From positions 1 through 53,439 of the forward strand of contig JACQJD010000082.1 in assembly GCA_016198185.1 (NCBI GenBank): 53,439 nt of DNA, given 5' to 3'. The notes beneath the pieces were generated by a model that saw only the letters and a program-made list of their open reading frames with translations, made no database searches and had not been told where the DNA came from. Positions 42,792-52,047 of the stretch are shown here, piece after piece. This stretch comes from Deltaproteobacteria bacterium. Its GTDB lineage: Bacteria > Bdellovibrionota > JACOXK01 > 2-02-FULL-40-11. Made by a program: the position numbers and the translations under genes. How positions within the stretch are numbered: position 1 is the stretch's first letter; each line of letters starts with the position of its first letter.

Positions 42792-43240
42792 CTTCCCCCC
42801 TCCACTTGTTTAAATTGTTTCAAAGCAGCCTCTACCGTTGTCCATCCCAAAAGCGCGCATTTAATTCGAACGGGAAAATTTCGAACCCCCACCAAAGCTT
42901 CTAAATCTCCCATATCCTGTTGGTCCAGGTCGCTACGGCGATTCATGACGTCTTTAAAAAATTGAATGTCTCGCTCCACAGCCTCAATTTTTTTTCCTTT
43001 TAAAATTTCTGTTAAAATGGAGGCTGATGCCTGGCTAATGGAACATCCCTTTCCCCATGAAGCAATGTCTTGAATCACACCTTGCTCTATTTTTAACTGC
43101 ACAAACAGTTGATCGCCACACAAGGGATTAAACCCCTCTTCTTCAACATCGTGAACCGTCAAAGGCTCATGATGCCTTGGATTTTTAAAGTGATCTAAAA
43201 TAACTTCTCGATATAAATCATCGAGCGCTTCGAGTGCCAC
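42770..43240 (-). CDS. sufU: SufU-type iron-sulfur scaffold / sulfur relay protein
   Basis: A 156-residue IscU/NifU N-terminal-fold protein. The three Cys appear in NPLCGD (about 39), GKGCSISQASASIL (about 65) and RIKCALLGW (about 131). The insert between the second and third Cys marks the SufU type, which usually binds zinc and takes sulfur from SufS. It starts with GTG 43240 within the end of sufS. LYREVILDHFKNPRH is the usual N-terminus. Confidence 0.93.
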   Translation of the reverse strand: MALEALDDLYREVILDHFKNPRHHEPLTVHDVEEEGFNPLCGDQLFVQLKIEQGVIQDIASWGKGCSISQASASILTEILKGKKIEAVERDIQFFKDVMNRRSDLDQQDMGDLEALVGVRNFPVRIKCALLGWTTVEAALKQFKQVEGGRCKKIQS

Positions 43241-44459
43241 GGTTAAAATACTCCTTTGCTTTGATCAATGCCAACATGAAAGCATCGACATCTTCCTTCG
43301 TATTGTAAATATAAAAACTAACTCTAGCAGTCGCTGGCACTTGAAGGGTCCGCATCAAAAGTTGCGCACAATGATGCCCCGTGCGAATGGCAATCCCTTG
43401 ATGATCCAAGAGCGTTCCCAAATCATGCGGATGAATATTGGCATAATTAAAAGAAATGACCCCAGCGCGATGTTGAGCATCTTTCAATCCATACAACGTA
43501 AAATCTTCTAATTCCATGAGTCGTGCTAGAGCATATTGGGTCAGCTCCTTCTCATGCTGATGCACAACCTCCATCGTAATTTTTTTTAAATAATCAATTG
43601 CCTTTGAAAATGCGATGACATCGGCAATATTGGGGGTACCCGCCTCAAATTTTTCAGGAGAAGATTTCCAGGTCGAATACTCCTTGTGGACTTCTAAAAT
43701 CATCTCCCCACCCCCCAACATCGGCGGCATCTCTTCCAAAAGGTCAAGCTTCCCATATAAGCCTCCCACCCCCGTAGGCCCTAACATTTTATGTGCCGAA
43801 AATGCATAAAAATCACATCCCAAATCAGAAACATCCACCGGCAAATGCGCAGCCCCCTGTGCACCGTCCACCAATACCAAAACACCGCGTTCATGGGCTT
43901 TTTCAACCAAGGCTTTGACAGGATTCATGGTTCCCAACACATTGGAAACATGCGTAAATGCAAAGATTTTTGTGCGTTCGGAAATCAAGGAATCTATGCT
44001 GTTAAGATCTAACGTGCCATTGGATTGAACGGAAACATATTTTAAAATGGCCCCCTTTTTTTGTGCCAAAAGCTGCCACGGCACAATGTTGGAATGGTGT
44101 TCCATTTCTGTGAGCAGAATTTCATCCCCTTCCCCCACATGTTTTCCACCCCATGATTGCGCAACCAAATTAATGGCTTCGGTAGCATTTCGAGTAAAGA
44201 CAATAGACCGTGCATCTTTGGCACCCAGAAACGCTGCCACTTTTTTGCGTGTCTCTTCATAGGCCAAGGTAGATATTTCAGAAAGATGATAAACACCTCG
44301 ATGAATATTGGCATTCATGGTTTCATAATAGCGTTGGATGGCCTCTATCACGATTTTGGGCTTTTGGGTCGTTGCCGCAGAATCCAAATACACCAACCGA
44401 TGGCCGCGAATGGACTGGTCTAAAATTGGAAAATCTTTTTTAATCTCTTTCATGTCCAT
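43218..44459 (-). CDS. sufS: Cysteine desulfurase SufS (class II)
   Basis: PLP enzyme that releases sulfur from cysteine for Fe-S assembly. FYAFSAHKMLGPTGVGGLYG holds the PLP lysine (about residue 225) and RTGHHCAQ the catalytic Cys (about residue 361). 413 residues, a normal group II length. The start is ATG 44459 or the in-frame ATG two codons later. It overlaps sufU by 23 bp and follows the Rieske gene by 9 bp. Confidence 0.96.
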   Translation of the reverse strand: MDMKEIKKDFPILDQSIRGHRLVYLDSAATTQKPKIVIEAIQRYYETMNANIHRGVYHLSEISTLAYEETRKKVAAFLGAKDARSIVFTRNATEAINLVAQSWGGKHVGEGDEILLTEMEHHSNIVPWQLLAQKKGAILKYVSVQSNGTLDLNSIDSLISERTKIFAFTHVSNVLGTMNPVKALVEKAHERGVLVLVDGAQGAAHLPVDVSDLGCDFYAFSAHKMLGPTGVGGLYGKLDLLEEMPPMLGGGEMILEVHKEYSTWKSSPEKFEAGTPNIADVIAFSKAIDYLKKITMEVVHQHEKELTQYALARLMELEDFTLYGLKDAQHRAGVISFNYANIHPHDLGTLLDHQGIAIRTGHHCAQLLMRTLQVPATARVSFYIYNTKEDVDAFMLALIKAKEYFNRGTRSAR

Positions 44460-44468
44460 AGGACAGCC

Positions 44469-44777
44469 CTAAAGCTGGATAAAAATTTCATTCTCCTGAA
44501 CTTTCAGCGGATAAATTTCAATCGGTGTAATCGCAGGCATGCAAACCACGGCACCGGTTGTAATATCAAATTTAGCACCGTGATGTGCACATTCAATCAC
44601 AGAGTCTTCCAAATTGCCATCCACCAATGGAAAATCCATATGAGAACACTGATTGATAAAAGCATAGAACGTGCCCTTCACATGGCTAATACAAATTTCT
44701 TTCTCCCGAACGCAAAAAGAGCGTGTTTGTCCCAACGGGATCTCTTCTGTTTTTGTAACCAAGACCCATTCACGCAT
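44469..44777 (-). CDS. Rieske-type [2Fe-2S] ferredoxin in the SUF operon
   Basis: A 102-residue soluble Rieske ferredoxin with cluster ligands C44-x-H46 and C63-x2-H66 (CSHMDF, ECAHHGAKFD). I chose ATG 44777, about 8 nt after AGAGG; a GTG at 44786 is the alternative. It lies between sufD and sufS and overlaps the sufD stop by 8 bp, so it is part of the operon. It may provide electrons for cluster or sulfur reduction, like other Suf-linked ferredoxins (inference). Confidence 0.92.
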   Translation of the reverse strand: MREWVLVTKTEEIPLGQTRSFCVREKEICISHVKGTFYAFINQCSHMDFPLVDGNLEDSVIECAHHGAKFDITTGAVVCMPAITPIEIYPLKVQENEIFIQL

Positions 44778-46065
44778 TTGTTCCACCTCTCATTAATTTT
44801 GCGTGCACGGTGTTTTGAAGACGCATCCTCACCTCTTCACTTGGAATTTTCGTTAACACTTGCTCAAAAAAACCTTCTGTCATGATCTGCTCTGCATCGT
44901 TCGGCGAAAGACCTCGTGACTCTAGGTAGAAAGCTTCTTCTGCATCTAAGGTAGACATGGTGGCTGCATGTTTGCACTGAACATCATCTGCAATAATTTC
45001 TAACTTCGGAATACTACGCGCTTTGGCATGTTCGCTCAGCAACAAATTGCGATTGGCTTGAAATGCCTCGGAATGTTGTGCCACTTTTGGAATTTCAATG
45101 ACCCCTTGATAATTGGCTTGGGCTTCATCCTTCAAAACAGATTTAAACAAAAGATCACTTTGGGTATGCTCTGCTCGATGTTCTTGAATCGTATAATGAT
45201 CAAATTGCCCACGTTCATCTCCAAAGAACACTCCCAATACCTGAGCTTGGGCTCCAGGAGCTTCTAAGGCGGTATGAATTTTTGATTTGGCACACTTTGC
45301 GCCCATCCCCACGTGAACACTCTGAAAGATGGCATCTTGCATCACCCGCGCATATTGATGTTCATACAAGCTGATATTTTTATGACACTGTTGCACGTGC
45401 GTATAATCCAAGCGCGCTTCTGGATGAACCCAAAAAAAACGATCACAACTGACAAATTGAGGTTCATGACTATCTAAAACGGAAATCATTTCATCGATAA
45501 GCGCTACTTTGGCATGGGACTCCACCACAATCAGCAAAAAGGGAAACGCACTGCCTTTTTCTAAGAGCGTCAGATTATAAAAAGGGCGTTCCACTTCCGT
45601 GCCCTTCGGGACATATAAAATGTTGCCCCCTTGCTCCAGGGCATGATGAAGATTTTGAAATTTGGAATCTGAAATTTTCAACGCTTCTTTTAATAAAGGT
45701 TCCAACTTGGAAGGATAACGTTGCAACGCCTCTTGAATCCCCCCCCAAAAAACACCTGATTTCTCAATCGTTGGATCTAACGAAGCATTCATCTTTTTTG
45801 TTTGATTCTGAACGATATTGCCAGAGCCTTGGATGAGCAAAGGTTTAAAGTCAAAAGGGGTTGCTCCTGTTTGGGTAGCTCCCCCAAAGTCAAAATCATC
45901 CAGTTTAAACTGGTTTAAGGGGGTATACTTCCATTCTTCATCCTGAGGGATGGGATCGCGTAATTGTTCAAATTTTTCCCAGGCTTTCTCGCGCAATCCC
46001 AAAAGCCATGGTGGTTCCTGACGCACACCCGCAACAGATTTAAATAGTTCATTCGAAAACTTCAT
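44770..46065 (-). CDS. sufD: Fe-S assembly protein SufD
   Basis: A 431-residue beta-helix partner of SufB in the SufBC2D scaffold. Family features include IPKLEIIADDVQCKHAATMS (about residue 360) and YLESRGLSPNDAEQIMTEGF near the C-terminus. AGGAGAG precedes the ATG. It follows sufB by 18 bp. Confidence 0.95.
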   Translation of the reverse strand: MKFSNELFKSVAGVRQEPPWLLGLREKAWEKFEQLRDPIPQDEEWKYTPLNQFKLDDFDFGGATQTGATPFDFKPLLIQGSGNIVQNQTKKMNASLDPTIEKSGVFWGGIQEALQRYPSKLEPLLKEALKISDSKFQNLHHALEQGGNILYVPKGTEVERPFYNLTLLEKGSAFPFLLIVVESHAKVALIDEMISVLDSHEPQFVSCDRFFWVHPEARLDYTHVQQCHKNISLYEHQYARVMQDAIFQSVHVGMGAKCAKSKIHTALEAPGAQAQVLGVFFGDERGQFDHYTIQEHRAEHTQSDLLFKSVLKDEAQANYQGVIEIPKVAQHSEAFQANRNLLLSEHAKARSIPKLEIIADDVQCKHAATMSTLDAEEAFYLESRGLSPNDAEQIMTEGFFEQVLTKIPSEEVRMRLQNTVHAKLMRGGTNA

Positions 46066-46083
46066 CGCTCTCCTAAAGTTTTT

Positions 46084-47511
46084 TTAGCCGACAGCCCCTT
46101 CCATCTCAAGCTGAATCAAACGATTGAGCTCGACAGCATATTCTAATGGAAGTTCTTTTGTGAAGGGTTCAATAAACCCATTGACAATCATCATGACCGC
46201 TTCATTTTCTGGAATACCGCGGGAAGTTAAATAAAATAATTGTTCATCACCCACTTTGCTCACCGTTGCTTCATGGCCGAAATCAATTTTTTCTACGTCG
46301 GCTTCCATCGTTGGATACGTATCGGATCTGGAGTTGGCATCTAACAACAGGGCGTCACATCGTACATTCGATTTAATGTGGGTCGCGTTTTTTTCTGCTT
46401 TTAACAAACCTCGGTAGGTGGTTCTCCCGCCATCTTTGGAAATGGATTTCGATGTAATGACAGAAGTCGTATACGGTGCTGCATGGATAATTTTGGCCCC
46501 CGCATCTTGATGTTGGTCTTTTCCAGCCAAAGCCACCGATAATACTTCTCCATGGGCATGGGGCCCAACCAAATACACACTTGGATATTTCATGGTTAAT
46601 TTGGATCCCAAATTTCCATCCACCCATTCAACGGTCGCATTTTCTTTGGCAATGGCACGCTTGGTTACCAAATTGTAAACATTTTTCGACCAGTTTTGAA
46701 TCGTCGTATAGCGAATCTTGGCGCCCTTTTCAGCAATGAGTTCCACCACGGCCGAATGCAAGGAATCCGTTGAATACGTGGGCGCTGTACAGCCTTCAAT
46801 ATAATGAACCGAGCTCCCCTCATCCGCGATGATGAGTGTTCTTTCAAATTGCCCCATGTTTTGCGCATTGATTCGAAAGTATGCCTGAAGTGGAATCTCT
46901 ACACGAACACCTTTCGGGATATAAATAAAGCTCCCCCCAGACCAAACCGCGGAATTGAGGGCCGCAAACTTATTGTCCATGGCAGGGATAATCGAGGCAA
47001 AATATTTTTTTACAATTTCTTCTTGTTCTCTTAAGCCTGAATCCATATCCAAAAAAATAACACCTTGTTTTTCAAGCTCTTTTTGCATCGAATGGTAAAC
47101 GACTTCAGATTCATATTGCGCCGTCACGCCGGCCAAAAATTTTCGTTCGGCTTCTGGAATCCCTAATTTATCAAACGTGTCTTTAATATCGGTTGGAACT
47201 TCATCCCAGCTCTTGGCTTGTTTTTCATCGGGACGAATATAATAATAAATCGTCTCAAATTGAATGTCGTTGAGCAATTTTGTATCGCCCCAACTTGGCA
47301 TGGGCTTTTTATAAAAAATGTCTAACGCTTTGAGTCTAAATGCGAGCATCCAAGGGGGTTCTTGTTTCATCCGTGAAATATTTTCGACCACTTCACGACT
47401 TAACCCCTTCTGAGATTTAAAGAAATATTTTTCGGGTTTCTTAAAGCCGTACTGCGTTTCATAATTTTTCCCAATATCCTTGAGTGCTTGCGATGATTTC
47501 CCTTTAGACAT
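46084..47511 (-). CDS. sufB: Fe-S assembly protein SufB
   Basis: Scaffold subunit on which clusters are built. About 475 residues; I placed the start at ATG 47511, with GGAGG about 9 nt upstream, rather than the GTG at 47520. Typical SufB blocks: [36 protein letters not shown] and the C-terminal [19 protein letters not shown]. It overlaps sufC by 8 bp. Confidence 0.97.
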   Translation of the reverse strand: MSKGKSSQALKDIGKNYETQYGFKKPEKYFFKSQKGLSREVVENISRMKQEPPWMLAFRLKALDIFYKKPMPSWGDTKLLNDIQFETIYYYIRPDEKQAKSWDEVPTDIKDTFDKLGIPEAERKFLAGVTAQYESEVVYHSMQKELEKQGVIFLDMDSGLREQEEIVKKYFASIIPAMDNKFAALNSAVWSGGSFIYIPKGVRVEIPLQAYFRINAQNMGQFERTLIIADEGSSVHYIEGCTAPTYSTDSLHSAVVELIAEKGAKIRYTTIQNWSKNVYNLVTKRAIAKENATVEWVDGNLGSKLTMKYPSVYLVGPHAHGEVLSVALAGKDQHQDAGAKIIHAAPYTTSVITSKSISKDGGRTTYRGLLKAEKNATHIKSNVRCDALLLDANSRSDTYPTMEADVEKIDFGHEATVSKVGDEQLFYLTSRGIPENEAVMMIVNGFIEPFTKELPLEYAVELNRLIQLEMEGAVG

Positions 47512-48289
47512 GTTTTTCACCCTCCACCTGATCTTGCTTTAAAAGCCATTCATACCCTTTTTGTTCTAATGCCTCTGCCAGTTCTGGACCTCCAGAACGA
47601 ACCATTTTGCCATCCATGAGCACATGCACAAAATCTGGTTTCACATAACCGAGCAATCGCTGATAGTGTGTAATGAGGAGCATTGCCCGATCTTTCCCAC
47701 GCAATCGATTAATGCCCTCTGCCACAATGGTTAAGGCATCGATATCTAATCCAGAATCCGTCTCATCCAAAATGGCCACTTCTGGTTCCAACAATGCCAT
47801 TTGTAAAATTTCAAGACGTTTTTTTTCACCTCCTGAAAAGCCATCGTTGACATATCTTCCAACCACGGTTTTGGACATTTCCAAAAGATTGAGTTTTTCT
47901 TCCAGCTTCGATCGAAATTCTTTAATGGGAACCTCATCTCCTCGAATGGCTTTCATAGAAGCTCTCAAAAAGTTTCCAACACTCACCCCTGGAATCGCCA
48001 CAGGATATTGGAATGCCAAAAATAAGCGCAGCCGTGCACGTTCGTGAGGCTTTAAATTTAAAATATTTTTTCCTTTAAATTCAATCGCCCCTTCTGTAAC
48101 TTCATATTTCGGATGCCCCATTATGGTATAGGAAAGTGTGGTTTTCCCAGAACCGTTTCGTCCCATCAAAGCATGAACTTTTCCTTGATAAAGCGTTAAA
48201 GTTAAGCCCTTGAGAATTTCTTTTCCTTCCACACGCACATGTAAATCTTTTATTTCGAACAAGGGTTTTAAAGTTGTTGTTGAACTCAT
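47504..48289 (-). CDS. sufC: Fe-S assembly ATPase SufC
   Basis: ABC-type ATPase of the SufBC2D complex. Walker A GRNGSGKT at 43-50, signature FSGGEKKR at about 150, Walker [13 protein letters not shown] at about 171, H-loop ITHYQRLL. 261 residues. AGGAG precedes the ATG, and 30 bp separate it from the Rrf2 regulator, so it is the first enzyme gene of the operon. Confidence 0.97.
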   Translation of the reverse strand: MSSTTTLKPLFEIKDLHVRVEGKEILKGLTLTLYQGKVHALMGRNGSGKTTLSYTIMGHPKYEVTEGAIEFKGKNILNLKPHERARLRLFLAFQYPVAIPGVSVGNFLRASMKAIRGDEVPIKEFRSKLEEKLNLLEMSKTVVGRYVNDGFSGGEKKRLEILQMALLEPEVAILDETDSGLDIDALTIVAEGINRLRGKDRAMLLITHYQRLLGYVKPDFVHVLMDGKMVRSGGPELAEALEQKGYEWLLKQDQVEGEKHV

Positions 48290-48319
48290 TTTAAATGCTC
48301 CTTCCTAGTGTTACTGAAA

Positions 48320-48829
48320 TCATGACAAATTTGTCAAGTTTATCCTTTTTTTTGGATTTATTTTTTCTTTTGGAGGAATAATCTGCATCAACTTTCCATC
48401 TGTTTTGGATTCATTGCTCAACAGATCTTCGAGGGTTATTTTGCGCATCACTTGGGTAATGCGATCAGCAATCACATTCCACACCGAACGAATGGAACAA
48501 TCTTTATGATGGACACATTCCGTTTCATCTCCCGCATGGTCCATGCAAAATGTTGAATTAAAAAATGTTTGCGATAACGCCTGTGAAGCATGCCACAACG
48601 TCACATGCGATGCATCGTTTCGCAATCGGTACCCGCCTCGAATGCCCCGGGTTGATTCAATGAGACCTGCTTTTCGAAGCTGCGCTGTTATTTTAGAGAC
48701 ATATTCAATCGATAGCCCCTCCCGCTCTGCAATGGTGCGGATCGAAAGGCTTCCGTCTGCTTCTTTTTGGCCCCGTGCCAGCTGAAGCAAACATCTCAAT
48801 CCATATTCTTCTAAAGCTGTGATTTTCAT
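48320..48829 (-). CDS. Rrf2-family Fe-S-sensing regulator (SufR/IscR-like)
   Basis: A 169-residue transcription factor, likely autoregulating the SUF operon it heads. The winged helix occupies 1-75 (ITALEEYGLRCLLQLARG, then GGYRLRN). Cluster-binding cysteines are C95, C105 and C111 (C-x9-C-x5-C), a different spacing from the C-x5-C-x5-C of E. coli IscR. The start at ATG 48829 follows GGAGG by 4-5 nt; a GTG at 48844 is a weaker choice. Confidence 0.92.
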   Translation of the reverse strand: MKITALEEYGLRCLLQLARGQKEADGSLSIRTIAEREGLSIEYVSKITAQLRKAGLIESTRGIRGGYRLRNDASHVTLWHASQALSQTFFNSTFCMDHAGDETECVHHKDCSIRSVWNVIADRITQVMRKITLEDLLSNESKTDGKLMQIIPPKEKINPKKRINLTNLS

Positions 48830-48860
48830 TTTTCCTCCACCCACACCCTATCAAATCTAT

Positions 48861-48880
48861 ACAACTTAGTAAAGATTATA
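48861..48880 (-). promoter_or_regulatory. Putative SUF operon promoter -10 and operator
   Basis: On the minus strand TATAAT (48875-48880) is followed by CTTTACTAAGTTGTAT. A good -35 is not seen, as expected for an activated or repressed promoter of an Rrf2 protein. The AACTTAGTAAAG region is a candidate operator. Weak evidence only. Confidence 0.35.
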
Positions 48881-48953
48881 TGCTTTTAAGTTTATTGACC
48901 TTTTCTAAAAACTTGGACTACCATCTTTCGAATCTATTTAGAAAGGAGAAACA

Positions 48954-49646
48954 ATGAAGAAGATTAGATGTATCATGCATGCGGATTTTGAAACGCCAGG
49001 TGTTATTCTTGATTGGTGTAAGAGTAATAATGTTTCGATGACCATAGAAAAACCTTATAAAGGTGAAAGTCTAAGTGATCACGACTTTGATTTTCTTATC
49101 GTTATGGGAGGTCCCCAAAGCCCATTAGAAGTAGAAAACTTTCCTTATTTGAAAGATGAAATTGAATTGATCAAAAGAGCCATCAATTCTCATAAAACAA
49201 TTCTGGGTTTTTGTTTAGGAGCCCAATTAATAGGTGAAGCCTTGGGGGCAAAAACGGAGCGAAGTCCAAATAAAGAAATTGGTGTTTATCCTATAACACT
49301 GACTGAAGATGGGAAAAAAGATCGCTTGCTTCATGGATTTCCTGAAACATTTGATGCAATTCACTGGCATAATGATATGCCTGGTTTAACGCCGGAAAGT
49401 AAGATCTTAGCACACAGTGAAGGGTGCCCCAGACAAATCGTAAAATATAAACACAATACTTATGGTATTCAGTGCCATTTTGAAATCAATAGAGTTTGCA
49501 TGGAGATTTTAGTTTCTGCATGTCCTAAAGACTTGACTCAAGGCAAATATGTTCGGAGTAAAAATGAATTATTACGACATCATTACTCAATCATAAATAA
49601 TTACATGTTTACCATTTTGGATCGTCTTGCCGAGAAACCTAACTAA
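48954..49646 (+). CDS. Class I glutamine amidotransferase (GMP synthase-like domain)
   Basis: A 230-residue stand-alone GATase1 protein with triad C87 (GFCLGAQL), H175 and E177 (QCHFEIN) and oxyanion region VMGGPQSP. It releases ammonia from glutamine or hydrolyses gamma-glutamyl compounds; substrate unknown. Ribosome site GAAAGGAG about 7 nt from the ATG. It looks more AT-rich than its neighbours, is oriented against the SUF operon, and ends right where a DUF167 gene remnant begins on the other strand, all suggesting recent insertion. Confidence 0.88.
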   Translation: MKKIRCIMHADFETPGVILDWCKSNNVSMTIEKPYKGESLSDHDFDFLIVMGGPQSPLEVENFPYLKDEIELIKRAINSHKTILGFCLGAQLIGEALGAKTERSPNKEIGVYPITLTEDGKKDRLLHGFPETFDAIHWHNDMPGLTPESKILAHSEGCPRQIVKYKHNTYGIQCHFEINRVCMEILVSACPKDLTQGKYVRSKNELLRHHYSIINNYMFTILDRLAEKPN

Positions 49647-49757
49647 GGAAGTGTCTACACGAATACCGACAATCTTATTTTTTGCAGCGCGTGGTTTGAC
49701 CCAGACAGAAAAGAAAATTCCTTCTTGAGTTTCTCGAATAGAGATTTTCAGTGGAAT
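49647..49757 (-). pseudogene. Truncated DUF167 (YggU-type) gene fragment
   Basis: The minus strand encodes IPLKISIRETQEGIFFSV followed by WVKPRAAKNKIVGIRVDTS, which matches the N-terminal part of DUF167/YggU proteins (the VkPrAs-N-IVG signature). No ATG/GTG/TTG starts this frame, and similarity stops at the end of the amidotransferase gene. About 36 codons of a roughly 95-codon gene remain. It abuts the 49757 stop of the exported-protein gene. Confidence 0.65.
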
Positions 49758-50359
49758 TAAAACCCTTGTTTTACAAAAATACGAATCACTTCTTGTGTTT
49801 CTGTATTCAAAAATAAGATTGCATATATCTCTTGATCGTATTGATTTTTATCAGGCGCTGGCAGGGTGTACTTTGCAATGAGTGTTACGATCGAATCGGA
49901 CTTACCTAGAAAACCTGCAAGTGTTTTGAGTTGTTTTTCAAGGGTATCTCGAAATTCACTGTCTTCATGCATATTAAAACCCTCTGCCACAGCTTTTGTT
50001 ACAGTCTGGAGCGTTCTTCGGTTCAGTTTCTTTTCAATTTCAACATTAATGTCTTTTGGTTCTTTTGGAAATTTTTGTTCAAAATAAGTTTTGTATTCTT
50101 CTTCAAAATTATTTGTGGCCAAGACAGCCAAGTCAAAATCATCTGCGAGATCTAAATGATGATCATTTAAAATGCGGGCGTGTACGGTTGCAAGGCCGCC
50201 AGAAGAGATTTGATCATCTTGCCACCGAGCATTGACGCGCAGTGCGGTGCGAAGCAGGGGACTTTTTTGGGTCAGCGCTCGCGTCAGTTCTTGACCTGCG
50301 TGTGTGGGTTGGTGCCATGTTACGAGACTGAATATAAGCATCAAAAATAAATTTGTCAT
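49757..50359 (-). CDS. Exported protein, family not recognised
   Basis: A 200-residue protein with a short signal peptide (MTNLFLMLIFSLVTWHQPTHA, cleavage after THA). The mature protein is mixed helical with ELTRALTQKSPLLRTALRVNARWQDD near the N-terminus and a strand-like end YAILFLNTETQEVIRIFVKQGF. I cannot assign a family. Strong ribosome site AAGGAG about 6 nt before the ATG. It is downstream of tRNA-Gly on the same strand but separated by a terminator. Confidence 0.75.
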   Translation of the reverse strand: MTNLFLMLIFSLVTWHQPTHAGQELTRALTQKSPLLRTALRVNARWQDDQISSGGLATVHARILNDHHLDLADDFDLAVLATNNFEEEYKTYFEQKFPKEPKDINVEIEKKLNRRTLQTVTKAVAEGFNMHEDSEFRDTLEKQLKTLAGFLGKSDSIVTLIAKYTLPAPDKNQYDQEIYAILFLNTETQEVIRIFVKQGF

Positions 50360-50435
50360 GGTTATCTCCTTTTTTGGGGAGACCGTATCTTTATGTACAG
50401 TGGAGCGTCAATCAGTTTTTGATCTATCAATGGCA

Positions 50436-50474
50436 CAAAAAATCCTGCACCTCGTAAACCAAACATGCAGGATT
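50436..50474 (-). terminator. Rho-independent terminator after tRNA-Gly
   Basis: A 9-bp perfect stem (50441-50449 with 50466-50474) is followed on the minus strand by TTTTTT. It lies 10 bp beyond the tRNA 3' end. Confidence 0.85.
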
Positions 50475-50483
50475 CTACACTTT

Positions 50484-50557
50484 TGGAGCGGGTGAGGGGA
50501 ATCGAACCCCCGTATCAAGCTTGGGAAGCTTGCATTCTACCATTGAACTACACCCGC
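50484..50557 (-). tRNA. tRNA-Gly (anticodon CCC)
   Basis: 74 nt including an encoded CCA. Acceptor GCGGGTG pairs with CACCCGC, discriminator T, D-arm around AGTTCAATGGTAGAAT, anticodon stem CAAGC/GCTTG with loop TTCCCAA (anticodon at 50523-50525 on the complement), T-loop GTTCGATTC. It reads GGG. An 8-bp inverted repeat, TTGACGAA-N5-TTCGTCAA (50563-50583), lies just upstream. Confidence 0.97.
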
Positions 50558-50768
50558 ACACATTGACGAACAATTTTCGTCAAAGACATGTCAATTTATA
50601 AACCTCCCTAACCTATTAAAATCATTTTGCATTTTCAATCTATTTTCTTTTTCATGTCATTCTATTGACACTCATCTTCCAAAACAACCTGTGCCCGCAT
50701 TTTTCTAACAACCTGATTTGATTCGAAAAACCACCTTTTTCAAAGTTGGCACCTTTATTGAAAGACCA

Positions 50769-51437
50769 ATGAGTATGCAACTTCAAAAACAGCCCTTCAC
50801 GCTACTTCTTTTTTTATGCATGATTGCGATGCTCTCTGGATGTGGTGATGAAACATTATCGAATTGCAATGCAGGCATGGAAACCAGTGTTTACTTGGTC
50901 AGTTCAGATTGCAGACCGCTCACGTGGGGACAAGCCATTCCGATATCTCTTTTTTATGGCTCCACTCTTTCTTCAGATGGCCAATTCGCTATCCGAGAGG
51001 CCGTCAAAACATGGGAAGAGCAAACCGGCCTTCATCTTTTTGAGATCATGGGAACATACCAAGAATATCCAGGAATCGAAAACAACCAATCGATTAACCT
51101 CATCAGCGTAAGACCTTCTTCAGATCCTATTTGGGGAACTGCGGGAAACAAAGAACCCGCCAAAACCGTTTATTACTATCGGGATTATCTTGTAAACAGC
51201 GATGTTTATTTCAATACCTCCTTTAAATTTTCAATTCAAAATGAACCGCAAACTTACGATCTCATTTCCGTAGCCTTGCATGAACTGGGCCATGTTTTAG
51301 GCTTAGATCATGACAATGATATTTCCTCAGGGGTGAGCGTCATGAACTCAACGATTTTTGTTGGACAACAAAGACGGACCTTAAGCCCGAGAGATATTGA
51401 GCGAATTCAAGCGTTGTATGGTTATACTTCAAACTAA
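50769..51437 (+). CDS. Matrixin-type zinc metalloprotease, lipoprotein
   Basis: A 222-residue extracytoplasmic protease. The start at ATG 50769 gives a lipoprotein signal with lipobox MLSGC (C25); the frame is open to 50718 but lacks a site. The metzincin motif HELGHVLGLDH (H171, H175, H181 zinc ligands; E172 catalyst) and a Met-turn SVMNS (M192) identify the M10A/matrixin group. Two Cys pairs may crosslink the N-terminus. Probably tethered to the outer membrane; substrate unknown. It converges on another HExxH protein gene. Confidence 0.88.
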   Translation: MSMQLQKQPFTLLLFLCMIAMLSGCGDETLSNCNAGMETSVYLVSSDCRPLTWGQAIPISLFYGSTLSSDGQFAIREAVKTWEEQTGLHLFEIMGTYQEYPGIENNQSINLISVRPSSDPIWGTAGNKEPAKTVYYYRDYLVNSDVYFNTSFKFSIQNEPQTYDLISVALHELGHVLGLDHDNDISSGVSVMNSTIFVGQQRRTLSPRDIERIQALYGYTSN

Positions 51438-51450
51438 AAGATACGCGCAG

Positions 51451-52047
51451 TCACCTTTTTTTCCGAGAAGCCATGACGCGCATCATTTCTCTGGGTTGAG
51501 GGATCACCTCGAATTGAACAGAACCATGTTTTTCTCGAAGTTTCGAAAAACCATCTTGCAAAAATTGAAGATGTCGATCCTGCGAAATCACTCTTAAATA
51601 ATATCTCACCCAATAACGAATCATATGATCATATTGTCGCATCGACGGCCCATGAAATAAAAACCGAGGATGCATGTGTCGCAATTTCCCATCACACTCA
51701 ACACTCACATGATAGAGTTCATGAAAAATAGTTTCCATTTTTTGAAAAAAACTTAAATTTTGAAATCGTGGCATATAAAAATATAAAATGTACAAAATTT
51801 CTTTTCTTTTAACGGTTAATTTGTTGGTTTTAAAAACATATACCCATCTGCCCCGGCGCATTCGGAATGAATAATGCCCATTTTCATATTTCATGGGAAA
51901 AAGTTCTGCCCACGTCCCATCTGAAGTTGAAGTTCTGGCTTTGGCCGAACTGATCAAAATACGATTAGGATCAATGTGCGAAAAAACCGGAACTTCCCGC
52001 ACAATATCTTCAATAACGTGTCTTAAATGATCGGCCAGATCCAGCAT
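51451..52047 (-). CDS. Putative metallopeptidase with HELYH motif
   Basis: A 198-residue protein without a signal peptide. H109-E-L-Y-H113 in METIFHELYHVSVECDG is a zincin motif. KARTSTSDGTWAELFPMKY precedes it, and an Arg-rich C-terminus follows. The pattern recalls putative metallopeptidase domains of the SprT/WLM kind, but the third ligand is unclear and no family is certain. It is 13 bp from the convergent matrixin gene, without a terminator. Confidence 0.7.
   Translation of the reverse strand: MLDLADHLRHVIEDIVREVPVFSHIDPNRILISSAKARTSTSDGTWAELFPMKYENGHYSFRMRRGRWVYVFKTNKLTVKRKEILYILYFYMPRFQNLSFFQKMETIFHELYHVSVECDGKLRHMHPRFLFHGPSMRQYDHMIRYWVRYYLRVISQDRHLQFLQDGFSKLREKHGSVQFEVIPQPREMMRVMASRKKR

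Noticed and set aside
50401-50440. Possible sigma-54 site around TGGCACAAAAAATC
   Set aside because: The -12 TTGC element is missing at the required spacing.
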